Shown: positions 15,917-22,960, counted from the stretch's first letter. The stretch is 33,025 bases of DNA from CAZGYE01 sp964530165 (GCA_964530165.1 CAZGYE010000025.1:1-33025), one strand, 5' to 3'. Notes: generated from the letters alone by a model not told the origin. Program-made: numbers and translations.

Positions 15917-16828
15917 TTATTCCGCGTATGTGTCCCGAGCGAGCGGCGCCGCCATCCTGCCCGCGCGATAACTCGATCGCACAAACGGACCGGCGGCGAC
16001 CAGACGGAAACCCATGTTGCGCACCAACCGGCCGATTTCGTCGAACTCCTCGGGCGGAACGTAACGTTCGACGGGGAGATGGTCCGGCGTCGGCTGCAAG
16101 TATTGACCCAGCGTCACCAGGTCGCAGCCGATCGTCCGTAAATCGGCACACACCTCGAGCAGCTCGTCGGTCGTCTCACCGAGTCCGAGCATCAAACCGC
16201 TCTTGGTCGCAATGTCCGGCGCCGTCTGCTTGACTTGGTCCAGTAGATCGAGGGACCGCTGATAGTCGGCCCGCGGGCGGACCCGGCGATACAGCCGCGG
16301 TACGGTTTCAGTGTTGTGATTGAAGACATCGGGCCGGGCTGCGACCACCCGCTGGATCGCCGCACGGTTGCCCAGAAAATCGGGGGTGAGGACTTCCACG
16401 GCGGCGGCGGTCCGTTGACGAACCGCCAGGATGCATCGGTAGAAATGATCGGCCCCGCCGTCGGGGAGATCGTCTCGCGTGACGGAAGTGATGACGACGT
16501 GCTCAAGCTCCAACCGCTTGGTGGCTTCGGCCACGCGATCTGGTTCGTCGAATTGTCGCTGCTCGGTTTTTCCTTTGGGTACCGAACAGAAACCACACCG
16601 ACGCGTGCAGACCTTGCCGAGGATCATGAAGGTCGCCGTCTTGTGCGACCAGCATTCCGTGCGGTTGGGGCACCTGGCGCTTGCGCAAACGGTTTCCAGG
16701 TGCAGATGGGAGACAACGTTGGCGGTAAACTGCATTCCCGGCATGGGCAGCGGCCGTTTCAACCATCTCGGCAAACGGCGGCGCGGCGATGCGGGCAGAT
16801 GATCGTACAAAACTTCAAGCGTGGACAT
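15917..16828 (-). CDS. lipA: Lipoyl synthase
   Basis: 303 aa radical-SAM enzyme. The auxiliary cluster motif CASARCPNRTEC (CX4CX5C) and the radical-SAM motif CTRRCGFC (CX3CX2C) are both intact, as is the C-terminal RSSYRAGRMA that supplies the serine ligand. NHNTETVPRLY and SGLMLGLGETTDEL are further family blocks. It inserts two sulfurs into octanoyl groups on E2 or GcvH proteins. Its start overlaps the end of lipB by 14 nt. Unlike its two neighbours it looks fully functional. Confidence 0.97.
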   Translation of the reverse strand: MSTLEVLYDHLPASPRRRLPRWLKRPLPMPGMQFTANVVSHLHLETVCASARCPNRTECWSHKTATFMILGKVCTRRCGFCSVPKGKTEQRQFDEPDRVAEATKRLELEHVVITSVTRDDLPDGGADHFYRCILAVRQRTAAAVEVLTPDFLGNRAAIQRVVAARPDVFNHNTETVPRLYRRVRPRADYQRSLDLLDQVKQTAPDIATKSGLMLGLGETTDELLEVCADLRTIGCDLVTLGQYLQPTPDHLPVERYVPPEEFDEIGRLVRNMGFRLVAAGPFVRSSYRAGRMAAPLARDTYAE

Positions 16829-17561
16829 AAACCTTCTTCTTCATCCGCCGTAGGAGCGGATGTCCCGTGTAGACGTGGAACCGCTCGTAACCGAGCCGGG
16901 ACGTGAGATTTCGAATCAAGCCGGCACGAACCGCGTGCATCGGCGTCGGCCGGGCCCGCGCCGCAGCCAGCGACGTCGTCGCTTCACCGTAGCGATTGGA
17001 CTGCACCAAACGCATCCAATCCATGGCAGGCGAGACGTTCACAAACAGACCGTGGTAGGCAACCCACGACTTGACGGCCACGCCCAGATGGGCGAACTGA
17101 CCGCGTCGGCACCAGACTCCGGGTTCGTGTTCCCGCCGGTAGTGCGGAACGCGGAGGTCCCGGCAGACATCCGCCACGCTTTCTTCCAGCAGTGTCCAGT
17201 AATCAGAGAGTCCGATTTGGAGACGGTCGAGCGGCACGATGGGATAGACGGCCAGTTGACCCGGCGCGTGAACCAGACAGCCCCCGCCGCGGTTCAACCA
17301 GCGGACCTCCATTTGCCGGCTGGCGAGCTCGTCGGCATCGACCAGGATGTGCGACCGGCTTCCCTCGCGGCCGATGGTGATGATGGGAGGGTGCTCACAC
17401 AGCAGCAACCCGCCCTGTGTGTCGTCGCGGCCGCTGATTTCGTACACGAGCCGTTCCTGCAGAAACAACGCCGAGTCAAAATCCACCAACCCCAACAAAT
17501 GGACTTCGAGCGACGCCGAAGTCCGGCCGGCTGGAGACCAAATTGTGGATAATGATGGCAT
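16815..17561 (-). CDS. lipB: Octanoyltransferase LipB-like protein with altered active site
   Basis: 248 aa with the LipB fold signature: VDFDSALFLQERLVYEI, LLLCEHPPIITIGREG, RGGGCLVHAPGQLAVYPI and YHGLFVNVSP. The two catalytic residues of E. coli LipB do not align. The lysine of KKICSLGLR corresponds to Gln in GQFAHLGVAV, and the cysteine of INPCGYAG falls in LVQSNRYGEA, which has no Cys. It may be a degenerate enzyme, one with different chemistry, or a partner of the lysine-less lipoyl domain two genes on. AAGGA eight bases before the ATG supports the start. It is the first gene of the operon and is divergent from smpB. Confidence 0.8.
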   Translation of the reverse strand: MPSLSTIWSPAGRTSASLEVHLLGLVDFDSALFLQERLVYEISGRDDTQGGLLLCEHPPIITIGREGSRSHILVDADELASRQMEVRWLNRGGGCLVHAPGQLAVYPIVPLDRLQIGLSDYWTLLEESVADVCRDLRVPHYRREHEPGVWCRRGQFAHLGVAVKSWVAYHGLFVNVSPAMDWMRLVQSNRYGEATTSLAAARARPTPMHAVRAGLIRNLTSRLGYERFHVYTGHPLLRRMKKKVYVHA

Positions 17562-17652
17562 GCTTGTGTTCCTTCTACGCTATCTTATCAGAGTGGATTT
17601 TTACCGACAACGTAGTTGCCTGGTGGTCTGTCAACTTCGATCGGAAGGATGT

Positions 17653-17677
17653 TGTGGGGCGGGCTTTCCAGCCTGCC
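17653..17677. repeat. Half copy of the palindromic REP-like element
   Basis: One 25-nt arm, TGTGGGGCGGGC then TTTCCAGCCTGCC, with two base changes from the copies at 845-904 and 11114-11518. The second arm is missing. It lies in the lipB-smpB divergent intergenic region. Confidence 0.75.
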
Positions 17678-17898
17678 GACTGGTCGGTGCGCGAACAACA
17701 CTGATTTTGTTGGCCAACACTCATGGTTCAAAGCGTTTCCTTGTCGTTCGGACTTCGGCGGCAATGCACGCAAATCCCGGATGATTCTGGAGTCTCTTCA
17801 CGTATGGCCGCTGCGATGGGTATAATTTTGGTGAAGGCTTCGAAGTCGAGAAAACACACGGCACAGTTTGCAGACGTCTGGGAAGGCGCTGTGAAAGC

Positions 17899-17952
17899 AA
17901 AGCCCGCCGGTGGCAACCGGCGGGAACTCACGGGTTGCGACCCGTGGGCTTT
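17899..17952 (+). promoter_or_regulatory. Two strong hairpins closed by an outer stem just upstream of smpB
   Basis: CCCGCCGGT (17903-17911) pairs with ACCGGCGGG (17916-17924) and CACGGGT (17929-17935) with ACCCGTG (17940-17946), each with a four-base loop. AAAGCCC (17899-17905) can also pair with GGGCTTT (17946-17952), giving a competing three-way junction. The structure ends 18 nt before the smpB ATG, so it should lie in the leader. It may be a fusion of two REP-like elements. The rest of 17562-17898 shows only the half repeat at 17653. Confidence 0.6.
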
Positions 17953-17970
17953 GACGAGAACGGTATTGTC

Positions 17971-18456
17971 ATGGGCAAGAAGAAAAAATCCGCCGGCGGC
18001 GATCCGAGCTCACGCACGGTCTGCCGCAACCGCAAGGCCCGGCATCAGTACGACATCCTCGACGAGTTGGAATGCGGCGTGGCGCTTTTAGGCAGTGAAG
18101 TCAAGAGCATTCGCAACAACAAGATCTCGATCAACGAGGCGTTCGGACGCGTGAAGGACGGCGAGGTGTGGCTCTTCGGCTGCGATATCGCCGAGTATCC
18201 GCAAGCGACCGTGATGAATCACGAACCACGGCGGCCCCGCAAGCTGCTGATGCACAAGAAGCAAGTCCACAAATTCGCCGAGTCGGCCGGCCAACAGGGT
18301 CTGACGTTGATTCCGCTGTCGGTCTATTTTTCGCGGGGAATCGTGAAGGTAAAACTGGCCGTGGCGCGCGGCCGAAAGCTGCACGACAAACGCGAGAAGA
18401 TCAAGAAGCAGTCCGACAAACAGGAGATCCGGCGGGCGATGCTCAAGCGGCGTTGA
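17971..18456 (+). CDS. smpB: SsrA-binding protein SmpB
   Basis: 161 aa from the ATG at 17971 (MGKKKKSAGG). Core motifs NRKARHQYDILDELECGVAL, GSEVKSIRNNKISINEAF and NHEPRRPRKLLMHKKQV, and a basic tail (HDKREKIKKQ...RRAMLKRR), match SmpB. The protein binds tmRNA and the ribosome to rescue stalled translation (trans-translation). No tmRNA gene is visible in this window. It precedes tRNA-Arg by about 270 bp; that gap contains a hairpin (CAGGGGT-GACA-ACCCCTG, 18674-18691) without a T-run. Confidence 0.96.
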   Translation: MGKKKKSAGGDPSSRTVCRNRKARHQYDILDELECGVALLGSEVKSIRNNKISINEAFGRVKDGEVWLFGCDIAEYPQATVMNHEPRRPRKLLMHKKQVHKFAESAGQQGLTLIPLSVYFSRGIVKVKLAVARGRKLHDKREKIKKQSDKQEIRRAMLKRR

Positions 18457-18725
18457 TCGCGATTCCAGTTCGACCAGCCCGGATGATTCAGTGTGCCGTG
18501 AAAAGTGCGAACCTCGTGAAAACTGCCATCCTGGGGATATTCGAAATACCAATGTTGCCCCCCCGGTCTCAGCCATCGGTGTTTCTGACGGCAACTCGTC
18601 CCCGTTCCAATTGCCAAAGTGGTCAATCCTACGTCAGCCGGTTGAGCGGTTGCCACAGTGGTTGTCAATCGAACAGGGGTGACAACCCCTGGAAAAACGA
18701 GAAATAGACGATAAAACAGCGTGAT

Positions 18726-18799
<74 letters not shown>

Positions 18800-18847
18800 C
18801 TTTCATGGCAAGGACTTACGTCAACACAGCAAATTGCACTTGCGTCT

Positions 18848-18868
18848 GTCACGCTATCTTGTCACGCT
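18848..18868 (+). repeat. Direct repeat GTCACGCT x2 next to the tRNA end
   Basis: GTCACGCT occurs at 18848-18855 and 18861-18868, a 13-bp period, about 50 bp past the tRNA and 95 bp before the integrase start. Position and spacing suit arm-type binding sites for the integrase or excisionase, but nothing else proves it. Confidence 0.4.
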
Positions 18869-18877
18869 AAAAAGAAA

Positions 18878-18899
18878 CCCCCGTGTGGCAGCACGGGGG
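18878..18899 (+). terminator. Strong hairpin between tRNA-Arg and the integrase gene
   Basis: CCCCCGTG (18878-18885) pairs with CACGGGGG (18892-18899) around TGGCAG. On the minus strand it is followed by TTTCTTTTTAGCG, so it may end transcription entering the tRNA from the island. On the plus strand it lacks a T-run and could act as an attenuator for the integrase leader. Confidence 0.45.
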
Positions 18900-18960
18900 T
18901 GGCGAACCTTTCAGCTCGCCTTCAGTGTTTCCTTGAAACTCGTAGCTGGAGGTTCGCACA

Positions 18961-19956
18961 ATGGCACGTCCCCCCAAACCCTGGTACCGGAAGTCGCGTA
19001 ACGTCTGGTGCGTTCAGATCAACGGGAAGCAGCACAATCTCGGCCCGGATCGAGCGCCCGCTTTCCAACGCTTTCACGAGTTGATGGCGAAACCGAAGCG
19101 GCGTCACGTTGCTCCGGAATCCGTCGCTGCGGTCATCGACGCATTTCTTGAGTGGACCAAGAACCATCGTGCGCCGAAGACATACGAGTGGTATCTTCAA
19201 CGATGCCAGTGGTTCATGGAGTCCGCCCCGAATCTGACCGTAGCACAGCTGAAACCGTTTCATGTCCAGCAATGGGTTGATGCCCATGCGAATTGGTCGG
19301 ACGGACACAAACGTGGCTGCATCATCGCGGTTCAACGAGCCCTTCGGTGGGCTTTCAAGATCGGGCACATCGAGTCGAACCCGATCGCGTACATCGAGAA
19401 GCCTCAAGCCGGGAAACGAGATCAGGTCGTCACGAGAAATGAATTGGATATGATCCTGTCGCACGTGCGCGACCAAGAGTTCCGTGATCTCGTCATGATA
19501 GCATGGGAAGTCGGAGCACGACCGCAGGAGCTTCTCCGGGTCGAGGCGCGCCACGTCGATTTGCGTAACCTTCGGTGGGTGTTCCCGAAGGACGAGGCGA
19601 AAGGAAAACGCTGCGTTCGGATCGTGTACCTCACGGAGAAAGCGCTCACAATCACGAAACGGCTGATGCTGAAGCACCCGGAAGGTCCAATCTTTCGAAA
19701 CAGCCAGGGCCGACGGTGGACGCCCTATGCGGTGAATTGCCGATTCGAGCGGTTGAAGAAGAAAATCGACACGAAATACTGCCTGTATGCCTTCCGTCAC
19801 AGTTACGCGACGCGGTTGCTGGAAGCCGGAGTCGACGCTTTGACCGTTTCCGTGCTGATGGGGCACAGCGATACGACAATGCTCGGCAAGGTGTACCAAC
19901 ATTTGTCACACAACCCACAGCATTTGCTGGAACAAGCGCGTAAGGCAGCCGGATAG
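18961..19956 (+). CDS. Tyrosine recombinase (site-specific integrase)
   Basis: 331 aa. N-terminal SAM-like core-binding domain (about 52-140, ending RALRWAFKIGHIESNP, typical of phage-type integrases) and C-terminal catalytic domain. The catalytic set is recognisable: R187 in EVGARPQELLRV, R279 in YAFRHSYATRLLEAG (the preceding His of HxxR is Tyr), H302 in LMGHSD and Y312 in VYQHLSH. Such enzymes insert mobile elements into tRNA 3' ends. GGAGG eight bases before the ATG is an ideal Shine-Dalgarno, and the gene points away from tRNA-Arg. Convergent with the excisionase-like gene. Confidence 0.95.
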   Translation: MARPPKPWYRKSRNVWCVQINGKQHNLGPDRAPAFQRFHELMAKPKRRHVAPESVAAVIDAFLEWTKNHRAPKTYEWYLQRCQWFMESAPNLTVAQLKPFHVQQWVDAHANWSDGHKRGCIIAVQRALRWAFKIGHIESNPIAYIEKPQAGKRDQVVTRNELDMILSHVRDQEFRDLVMIAWEVGARPQELLRVEARHVDLRNLRWVFPKDEAKGKRCVRIVYLTEKALTITKRLMLKHPEGPIFRNSQGRRWTPYAVNCRFERLKKKIDTKYCLYAFRHSYATRLLEAGVDALTVSVLMGHSDTTMLGKVYQHLSHNPQHLLEQARKAAG

Positions 19957-19959
19957 CTG

Positions 19960-20187
19960 CTACAACTTCAAATGTTTCAACTTTCGGCGGGGAGCCTTTC
20001 GAGGCTCCTCGTGTTTTTCCTGCCGGCAGGATTCGAGAAACTGCCGGATGTCCTCCTCACTGATGCGGATCGCACCTCGACCGATGCCGATTCGATGGCA
20101 GGGCAGTTTACCTGCCTCGACGAGTTGGTAGACGCAGTTTCGGCTCACGTTCAGGCGATCTGCGGTGTCACGGACTGTCAGGAGCAT
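19960..20187 (-). CDS. Excisionase-like / MerR-type helix-turn-helix protein
   Basis: 75 aa from the ATG at 20187 (MLLTVRDTADRLNVSRNCVY). The sequence is a classic small winged-helix excisionase/DNA-binding module: TADRLNVSRNCVYQLVEAGKLP then HRIGIGRGAIRISEEDIRQFL, with a basic tail (KAPRRKLKHLKL). Such proteins bend DNA at att sites and steer the integrase toward excision. It is convergent with the integrase and ends 3 bp from its stop. A 15-codon frame overlaps its start by 10 nt (see the separate entry), suggesting coupled translation. Confidence 0.85.
   Translation of the reverse strand: MLLTVRDTADRLNVSRNCVYQLVEAGKLPCHRIGIGRGAIRISEEDIRQFLESCRQEKHEEPRKAPRRKLKHLKL
19991..20018 (+). terminator. 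Terminator of the integrase gene with TTCG tetraloop
   Basis: GGAGCCT-TTCG-AGGCTCC (19991-20008) followed by TCGTGTTTTT. A seven-bp stem capped by the very stable UUCG loop and a T5 run 35-60 bp after the integrase stop suits an intrinsic terminator. It lies inside the 3' end of the oppositely oriented xis-like gene. A perfect 12-bp palindrome CCTGCCGGCAGG follows at 20019-20030. Confidence 0.65.
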
Positions 20188-20225
20188 TTGATTTCGCCGA
20201 CTTTGTATTTGGCGGTTACGATCAT
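20178..20225 (-). CDS. Possible 15-aa leader peptide overlapping the xis-like start
   Basis: ATG at 20225 opens MIVTAKYKVGEIKCS and stops at TGA 20178-20180, inside the first codons of the xis-like gene (ATGCTCCTGA). It is preceded by CCCCTTCTTCC and a 12-bp hairpin, the same arrangement seen before other island genes. It could couple xis translation to ribosome passage. It is too short to judge as coding by composition. Confidence 0.35.
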   Translation of the reverse strand: MIVTAKYKVGEIKCS

Positions 20226-20234
20226 GGAAGAAGG

Positions 20235-20268
20235 GGACGGTGGCCCGTGTTGTGGGGGGCCACCGTCC
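20235..20268 (-). promoter_or_regulatory. 12-bp perfect hairpin between the 83-aa gene and xis
   Basis: GGACGGTGGCCC (20235-20246) pairs perfectly with GGGCCACCGTCC (20257-20268) around a 10-nt loop. On the minus strand it lies 23 nt after the stop of the gene at 20292 and directly before the CCCCTT-ATG of the xis leader frame. It can serve as a terminator-like or attenuator element. Confidence 0.6.
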
Positions 20269-20291
20269 GGTTGCGAATCCTTCACGTTCTT

Positions 20292-20543
20292 TCAGAACGG
20301 TTCGCCGTTCATCTCGGCGGCTTCGACGTGCTCCTGTGCGAGCTGCAGGACGCGGATGGCGTTGGGGAGATCTGCCAGGCCGAAGCTCGTGGCGGATTTC
20401 CACTCGTCGCCATCCTTGTACCGCCGCTGCAAGTTCACGTTGCGGATGTCTCTGGTTCCGGATTCGGTCTTCACCTGGTTGACGAAGATCGAAGCTGACA
20501 CGAAACCGATTCGAACGACTTTCTCTGGGACGTTCTTCGCCAC
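20292..20543 (-). CDS. Small conserved island protein, family 1 copy (unknown function)
   Basis: 83 aa from a GTG start at 20543, with GAGAGG upstream as Shine-Dalgarno. It contains IGFVSASIFVNQV, NLQRRYKDGDEWKSATSF and LPNAIRVLQLAQEHV. The same layout (basic N-terminus, beta-rich VSxSxFxN, then YKxDGEFKxTxSL and a C-terminal helix) recurs in the 89-aa protein at 23510-23779, so the two are paralogues. I recall similar small proteins on plasmids and phages, but no function. The compact beta-beta-helix pattern with an RRYK patch would suit nucleic-acid binding (inference only). Confidence 0.72.
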   Translation of the reverse strand: MAKNVPEKVVRIGFVSASIFVNQVKTESGTRDIRNVNLQRRYKDGDEWKSATSFGLADLPNAIRVLQLAQEHVEAAEMNGEPF

Positions 20544-20905
20544 GTCACACCTCTCTTTCTCGATTCAAGGAACGATTCGCAGGACCGTGCATCCAACGTG
20601 GTGCACGGTTTGTCCCGCACCGCACTCGGTGCGAGGCCGGAGACCATGCCATGCTTTCGCCCGGAGCGCAAGCACTTTGCACGGATTCCTTTCAGGGGGT
20701 GGCTGAGCGGTCCGAGAAGTGGACCTCAGCGAAGAAAGACAAGTCGTAAGGACTTGCAGGTGTCAGCCGATGAACGATTGCGGGAACGGGTCTCGCCCGT
20801 CACTGCGAATCGTCACTCGGCCTCCTTCCGATCAGGAAGGCAGGGGAGCCTGCCTGCCCCAGACGTCTGCGGGGCGCGCGGGGTCAGGGATCGAGCTTCC
20901 TTCGT
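20544..20905. other. 362-bp gene-free stretch with several hairpins
   Basis: No convincing gene. CCGTGCA / TGCACGG (20585-20591 / 20602-20608) and CGCACCG-CACT-CGGTGCG (20616-20633) form strong hairpins in the leader of the 83-aa gene. Near the other end, AGGCAGG-GGAG-CCTGCCT (20838-20855), overlapped by a GGGG/CCCC stem, follows the stop of the coiled-coil gene at 20906. Nothing is recognisable in between. Confidence 0.6.
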
Positions 20906-21151
20906 TTACGCTACGATGTCGGCGTGCCTTTCCAGACGCATGATACGATCCTCGTGGTCGATTCTCACGTCCTTGAGCAGTTCGATCGCATCGCGATTGG
21001 CCCAGATGAAATCGTGGCGAAGGTTTTCGACGACAACATCGAAGTGTTGCATGATCTCGTTCTTCCAGCGCTCGCTTCTGTCGTAGAGTCCGCCGATGGA
21101 ATCCATCAGCGCCTTGATATCGGCCTTCGTGGCCGGAGTTTGATCATCCAT
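20906..21151 (-). CDS. Small helical protein of unknown function
   Basis: 81 aa from the ATG at 21151 (MDDQTPATKADIKALMDS). The frame is open further upstream but crosses an inverted repeat and looks non-coding. The protein is almost entirely helical with heptad-like spacing (ATKADIKALMDSIGGLYD, ENLRHDFIWANRDAIELL, DHEDRIMRLERHADIVA), the pattern of small coiled-coil proteins on phages and integrative elements. The start is uncertain because there is no Shine-Dalgarno. Confidence 0.55.
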   Translation of the reverse strand: MDDQTPATKADIKALMDSIGGLYDRSERWKNEIMQHFDVVVENLRHDFIWANRDAIELLKDVRIDHEDRIMRLERHADIVA

Positions 21152-21199
21152 GGGAAACACAGGGTAGCGAATAAATGGGTTGCCGCGCAACTTAGTTTT

Positions 21200-21259
21200 C
21201 CATGCGGCCGGTAGCCGGGGTGATCCCCTGAAATCATTGCTCGACCGCCTGCCGCATGG
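21200..21259. promoter_or_regulatory. Nested inverted repeat upstream of the 81-aa gene
   Basis: CCATGCGGC (21200-21208) pairs with GCCGCATGG (21251-21259) and encloses GGGG-TGAT-CCCC (21217-21228). It is part of the 315-bp gene-free stretch 21152-21466 and lies 49-108 bp upstream of the start at 21151, consistent with a structured leader. The remainder (21260-21424) shows no recognisable signal. Confidence 0.5.
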
Positions 21260-21424
21260 TTTCTTGAGACCCAAGTTGGTGGAGACCGTTGCACGAAAGG
21301 CGTGCCGTCTCCGGAAATCGTCGAATCGTGTGCGGTTCGATGCGCAACCAGTGATCGATTGCCGGTCCATCGTCAAGACGGCACATTGAATCATCGCCTG
21401 GCCTCCTTTCACTTCGAAAGGCTC

Positions 21425-21446
21425 GGGGACAGTTACGGCTGCCCCC
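21425..21446 (-). terminator. G-run/C-run hairpin with loop AGCCGTAACTG after the 155-aa gene
   Basis: On the minus strand GGGGGCAGCCGTAACTGTCC then CC starts 21 nt after the stop at 21467. The 11-nt core CAGTTACGGCT (plus strand 21430-21440) recurs in the hairpin after the 185-aa gene (22258-22268). There is no T-run, so termination is an inference. Confidence 0.5.
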
Positions 21447-21466
21447 AGTTTTCTACTTTCAGATTG

Positions 21467-21934
21467 TTAATCGCTGTCCTTCTGGCAAGAGCAAGTTGGG
21501 TTGTACGTGAGGCGCATCTGTGGAATGTCGATAAAACCATTCCACGCATCGACGAGTTCCTTACTGATGTTGCGGAACGTCTTCGACGTGTCCCAGAGCT
21601 TCGACTCGTCGTAGTCGCCGACCAGCACGACCCGGTCACCCGCCCAGCGCCCGACGACGGTGTCTTCAGGAAGCAAAATTGGACGCCCTTCGAGACCTAC
21701 ACCTTCAGCCACAACCTCTGCAAGCGTCTTGGCACTGTCTGTGATTGACAGAACCTGCGTGGGGCGGCTTCCATAGTCACCACCACCACTTGCCGAACTC
21801 TTGCGAAGCAGCAGCGTGAAGATTGCGCCCTGCGGGTTTGCGGCCCACTCCCAGAGCTTCGCGCCACCGTGGAGACACCACGGGCAGACGACTTCCTCCT
21901 TGTCCAGATTCACAGCTTTGAAATACTGACCCAT
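21467..21934 (-). CDS. Conserved hypothetical protein, MGQYFKAVNLDK type
   Basis: 155 aa from the ATG at 21934. The frame is open far upstream, but a widespread family of unknown function begins exactly with MGQY[YF]KxVNLDK. Other blocks are VVCPWCLHGGAKLWEW, VVGRWAGDRVVLVGDYDESK and CSCQKDSD. Family members typically share the segment around W-A-G-D-R and D-Y; their role is not known to me. No signal peptide. The Cys pairs CPWC and CSC could bind metal. It lacks a Shine-Dalgarno: CCCCTTTTACAT stands before the ATG, below a structured leader. Confidence 0.75.
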   Translation of the reverse strand: MGQYFKAVNLDKEEVVCPWCLHGGAKLWEWAANPQGAIFTLLLRKSSASGGGDYGSRPTQVLSITDSAKTLAEVVAEGVGLEGRPILLPEDTVVGRWAGDRVVLVGDYDESKLWDTSKTFRNISKELVDAWNGFIDIPQMRLTYNPTCSCQKDSD

Positions 21935-22028
21935 ATGTAAAAGGGGAACAGAAACTACTCGCCCCGCACCGTGCGGGGCGGACTTGTTCCACACGGAGGC
22001 TGGCCTGCGGCGTCCGTAACCGTCGCAG
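21935..22028 (-). ncRNA. Structured leader A (conserved with leader B)
   Basis: In transcript order: stem CTGCG / CGCAG (22024-22028 / 22005-22009) with a loop carrying GACGGTTACGGACGC, then GTGTGGAA, then an 8-bp hairpin GCCCCGC-ACGGT-GCGGGGC (21960-21980), GAGTAGT, CCCCTTTTACAT and the ATG. The 16-nt GCGTCCGTAACCGTCG (plus strand 22010-22025) and 14-nt ACTACTCGCCCCGC (21954-21967) are identical in leader B at 22854-22960. The other 260 bp up to 22296 hold only the hairpin at 22252. Confidence 0.55.
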
Positions 22029-22251
22029 ATATTCCAGCACTCGCATGTGTGGATTCTCGCTGGCTGCATTACAAAGTTTGTTGGGGTCGCATGAAACAGA
22101 TTGGTCCGCGATTGCCGAAAGCGGGCAAGCGGATCTGAAAGTGTCTGCTGATGGTTCAATTCAACCGATGATCGAACGCCGGGAACGTCCAGCACAAAGT
22201 GCAGGATGTCGCTGGCATTCATCACCCGACTGCCATCCGTGAAGGAAACGC

Positions 22252-22275
22252 CGGGGGCAGTTACGGCTACCCCCG
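22252..22275 (-). terminator. CGGGGG/CCCCCG hairpin with conserved AGCCGTAACTG loop after the 185-aa gene
   Basis: A six-bp perfect stem (22252-22257 / 22270-22275) encloses CAGTTACGGCTA on the plus strand. It lies 20 nt after the stop at 22296. The loop matches the hairpin after the 155-aa gene. Confidence 0.5.
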
Positions 22276-22295
22276 TTTGCTGTGCACTCTGGCGG

Positions 22296-22853
22296 CTACT
22301 CGTCGCTCTCGACCGGTTCAATAGCCAGTGCCTCGCGCTGGAGCGGGGACTGCTGCCCGCCGAGCATCTCATCGACCTTCTGCCAAAGTTCTTTGATTTG
22401 CTTCGACGAAGTGGCAAGCCAGACGGTATCGAGCAGGTTCTCCTTCTCGACGCGGAGCGTGAGAATGTTACGGCCGCGTGGTGTTTCGGCCAGCAGTTCA
22501 TCCTCGTGGATTGACTGCCGTTTCTCGACGGCCTCCGAGACTTCTGCATCGATGTTGTAGTATCCCGACTCCGACAATTGCCGAAGTGGGACTGCACGGA
22601 TTTTCGCGAGCATTTCCCGCTTGGTTTTTTGTTCCTTCGATTCCAGCGACGATTGCTGCTGCTGGGTCCGATCCAAACGCTGCTGCAAACTGCTGATGCC
22701 GAGCGAATCGAGGGCCCGCTGCCGAGCAGACTCCTTGAGTTGCTCCATGAAACCGGGCTCCTCGGCAGAAAGGGCATCGACGTGCTTGCCGATGCGTCTC
22801 GCGATACGATCCTTCCAGTGGTTCTTCTCCGTGACGGTGAGAGAGTTGGACAT
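22296..22853 (-). CDS. Coiled-coil island protein of unknown function
   Basis: 185 aa (MSNSLTVTEKNHWKDRIARR). Highly charged and helical: LQQRLDRTQQQQSSLESKEQ and EAVEKRQSIHEDELLAE are strong coiled-coil segments, followed by RILTLRVEKENLL-like and WLATSSKQIKELWQKVDEM. No signal peptide or membrane segment. I do not recognise a family. It could be a structural or DNA-binding factor of the element (inference). CCCCTTATTTACC, not a Shine-Dalgarno, precedes the ATG, below leader B. Confidence 0.78.
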   Translation of the reverse strand: MSNSLTVTEKNHWKDRIARRIGKHVDALSAEEPGFMEQLKESARQRALDSLGISSLQQRLDRTQQQQSSLESKEQKTKREMLAKIRAVPLRQLSESGYYNIDAEVSEAVEKRQSIHEDELLAETPRGRNILTLRVEKENLLDTVWLATSSKQIKELWQKVDEMLGGQQSPLQREALAIEPVESDE

Positions 22854-22960
22854 GGTAAATAAGGGGAAGTGAGACTACTCGCCCCGCGTGAAGCAGGGCG
22901 GGAGAGAAAAATCCACACCGCGACCGAGCAGGAGCGTCCGTAACCGTCGTAGCGTCGGTC
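22854..22960 (-). ncRNA. Structured leader B (conserved with leader A)
   Basis: In transcript order: stem GACCGA / TCGGTC (22955-22960 / 22922-22927) around a loop containing ACGACGGTTACGGACGC, then GTGTGGATTTTT, hairpin CGCCCTGC-TTCAC-GCGGGGCG (22880-22900, one mismatch), GAGTAGT, CCCCTTATTTACC and the ATG. The stem differs in sequence from leader A while the loop is identical, which suggests selection on RNA structure. Confidence 0.55.
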
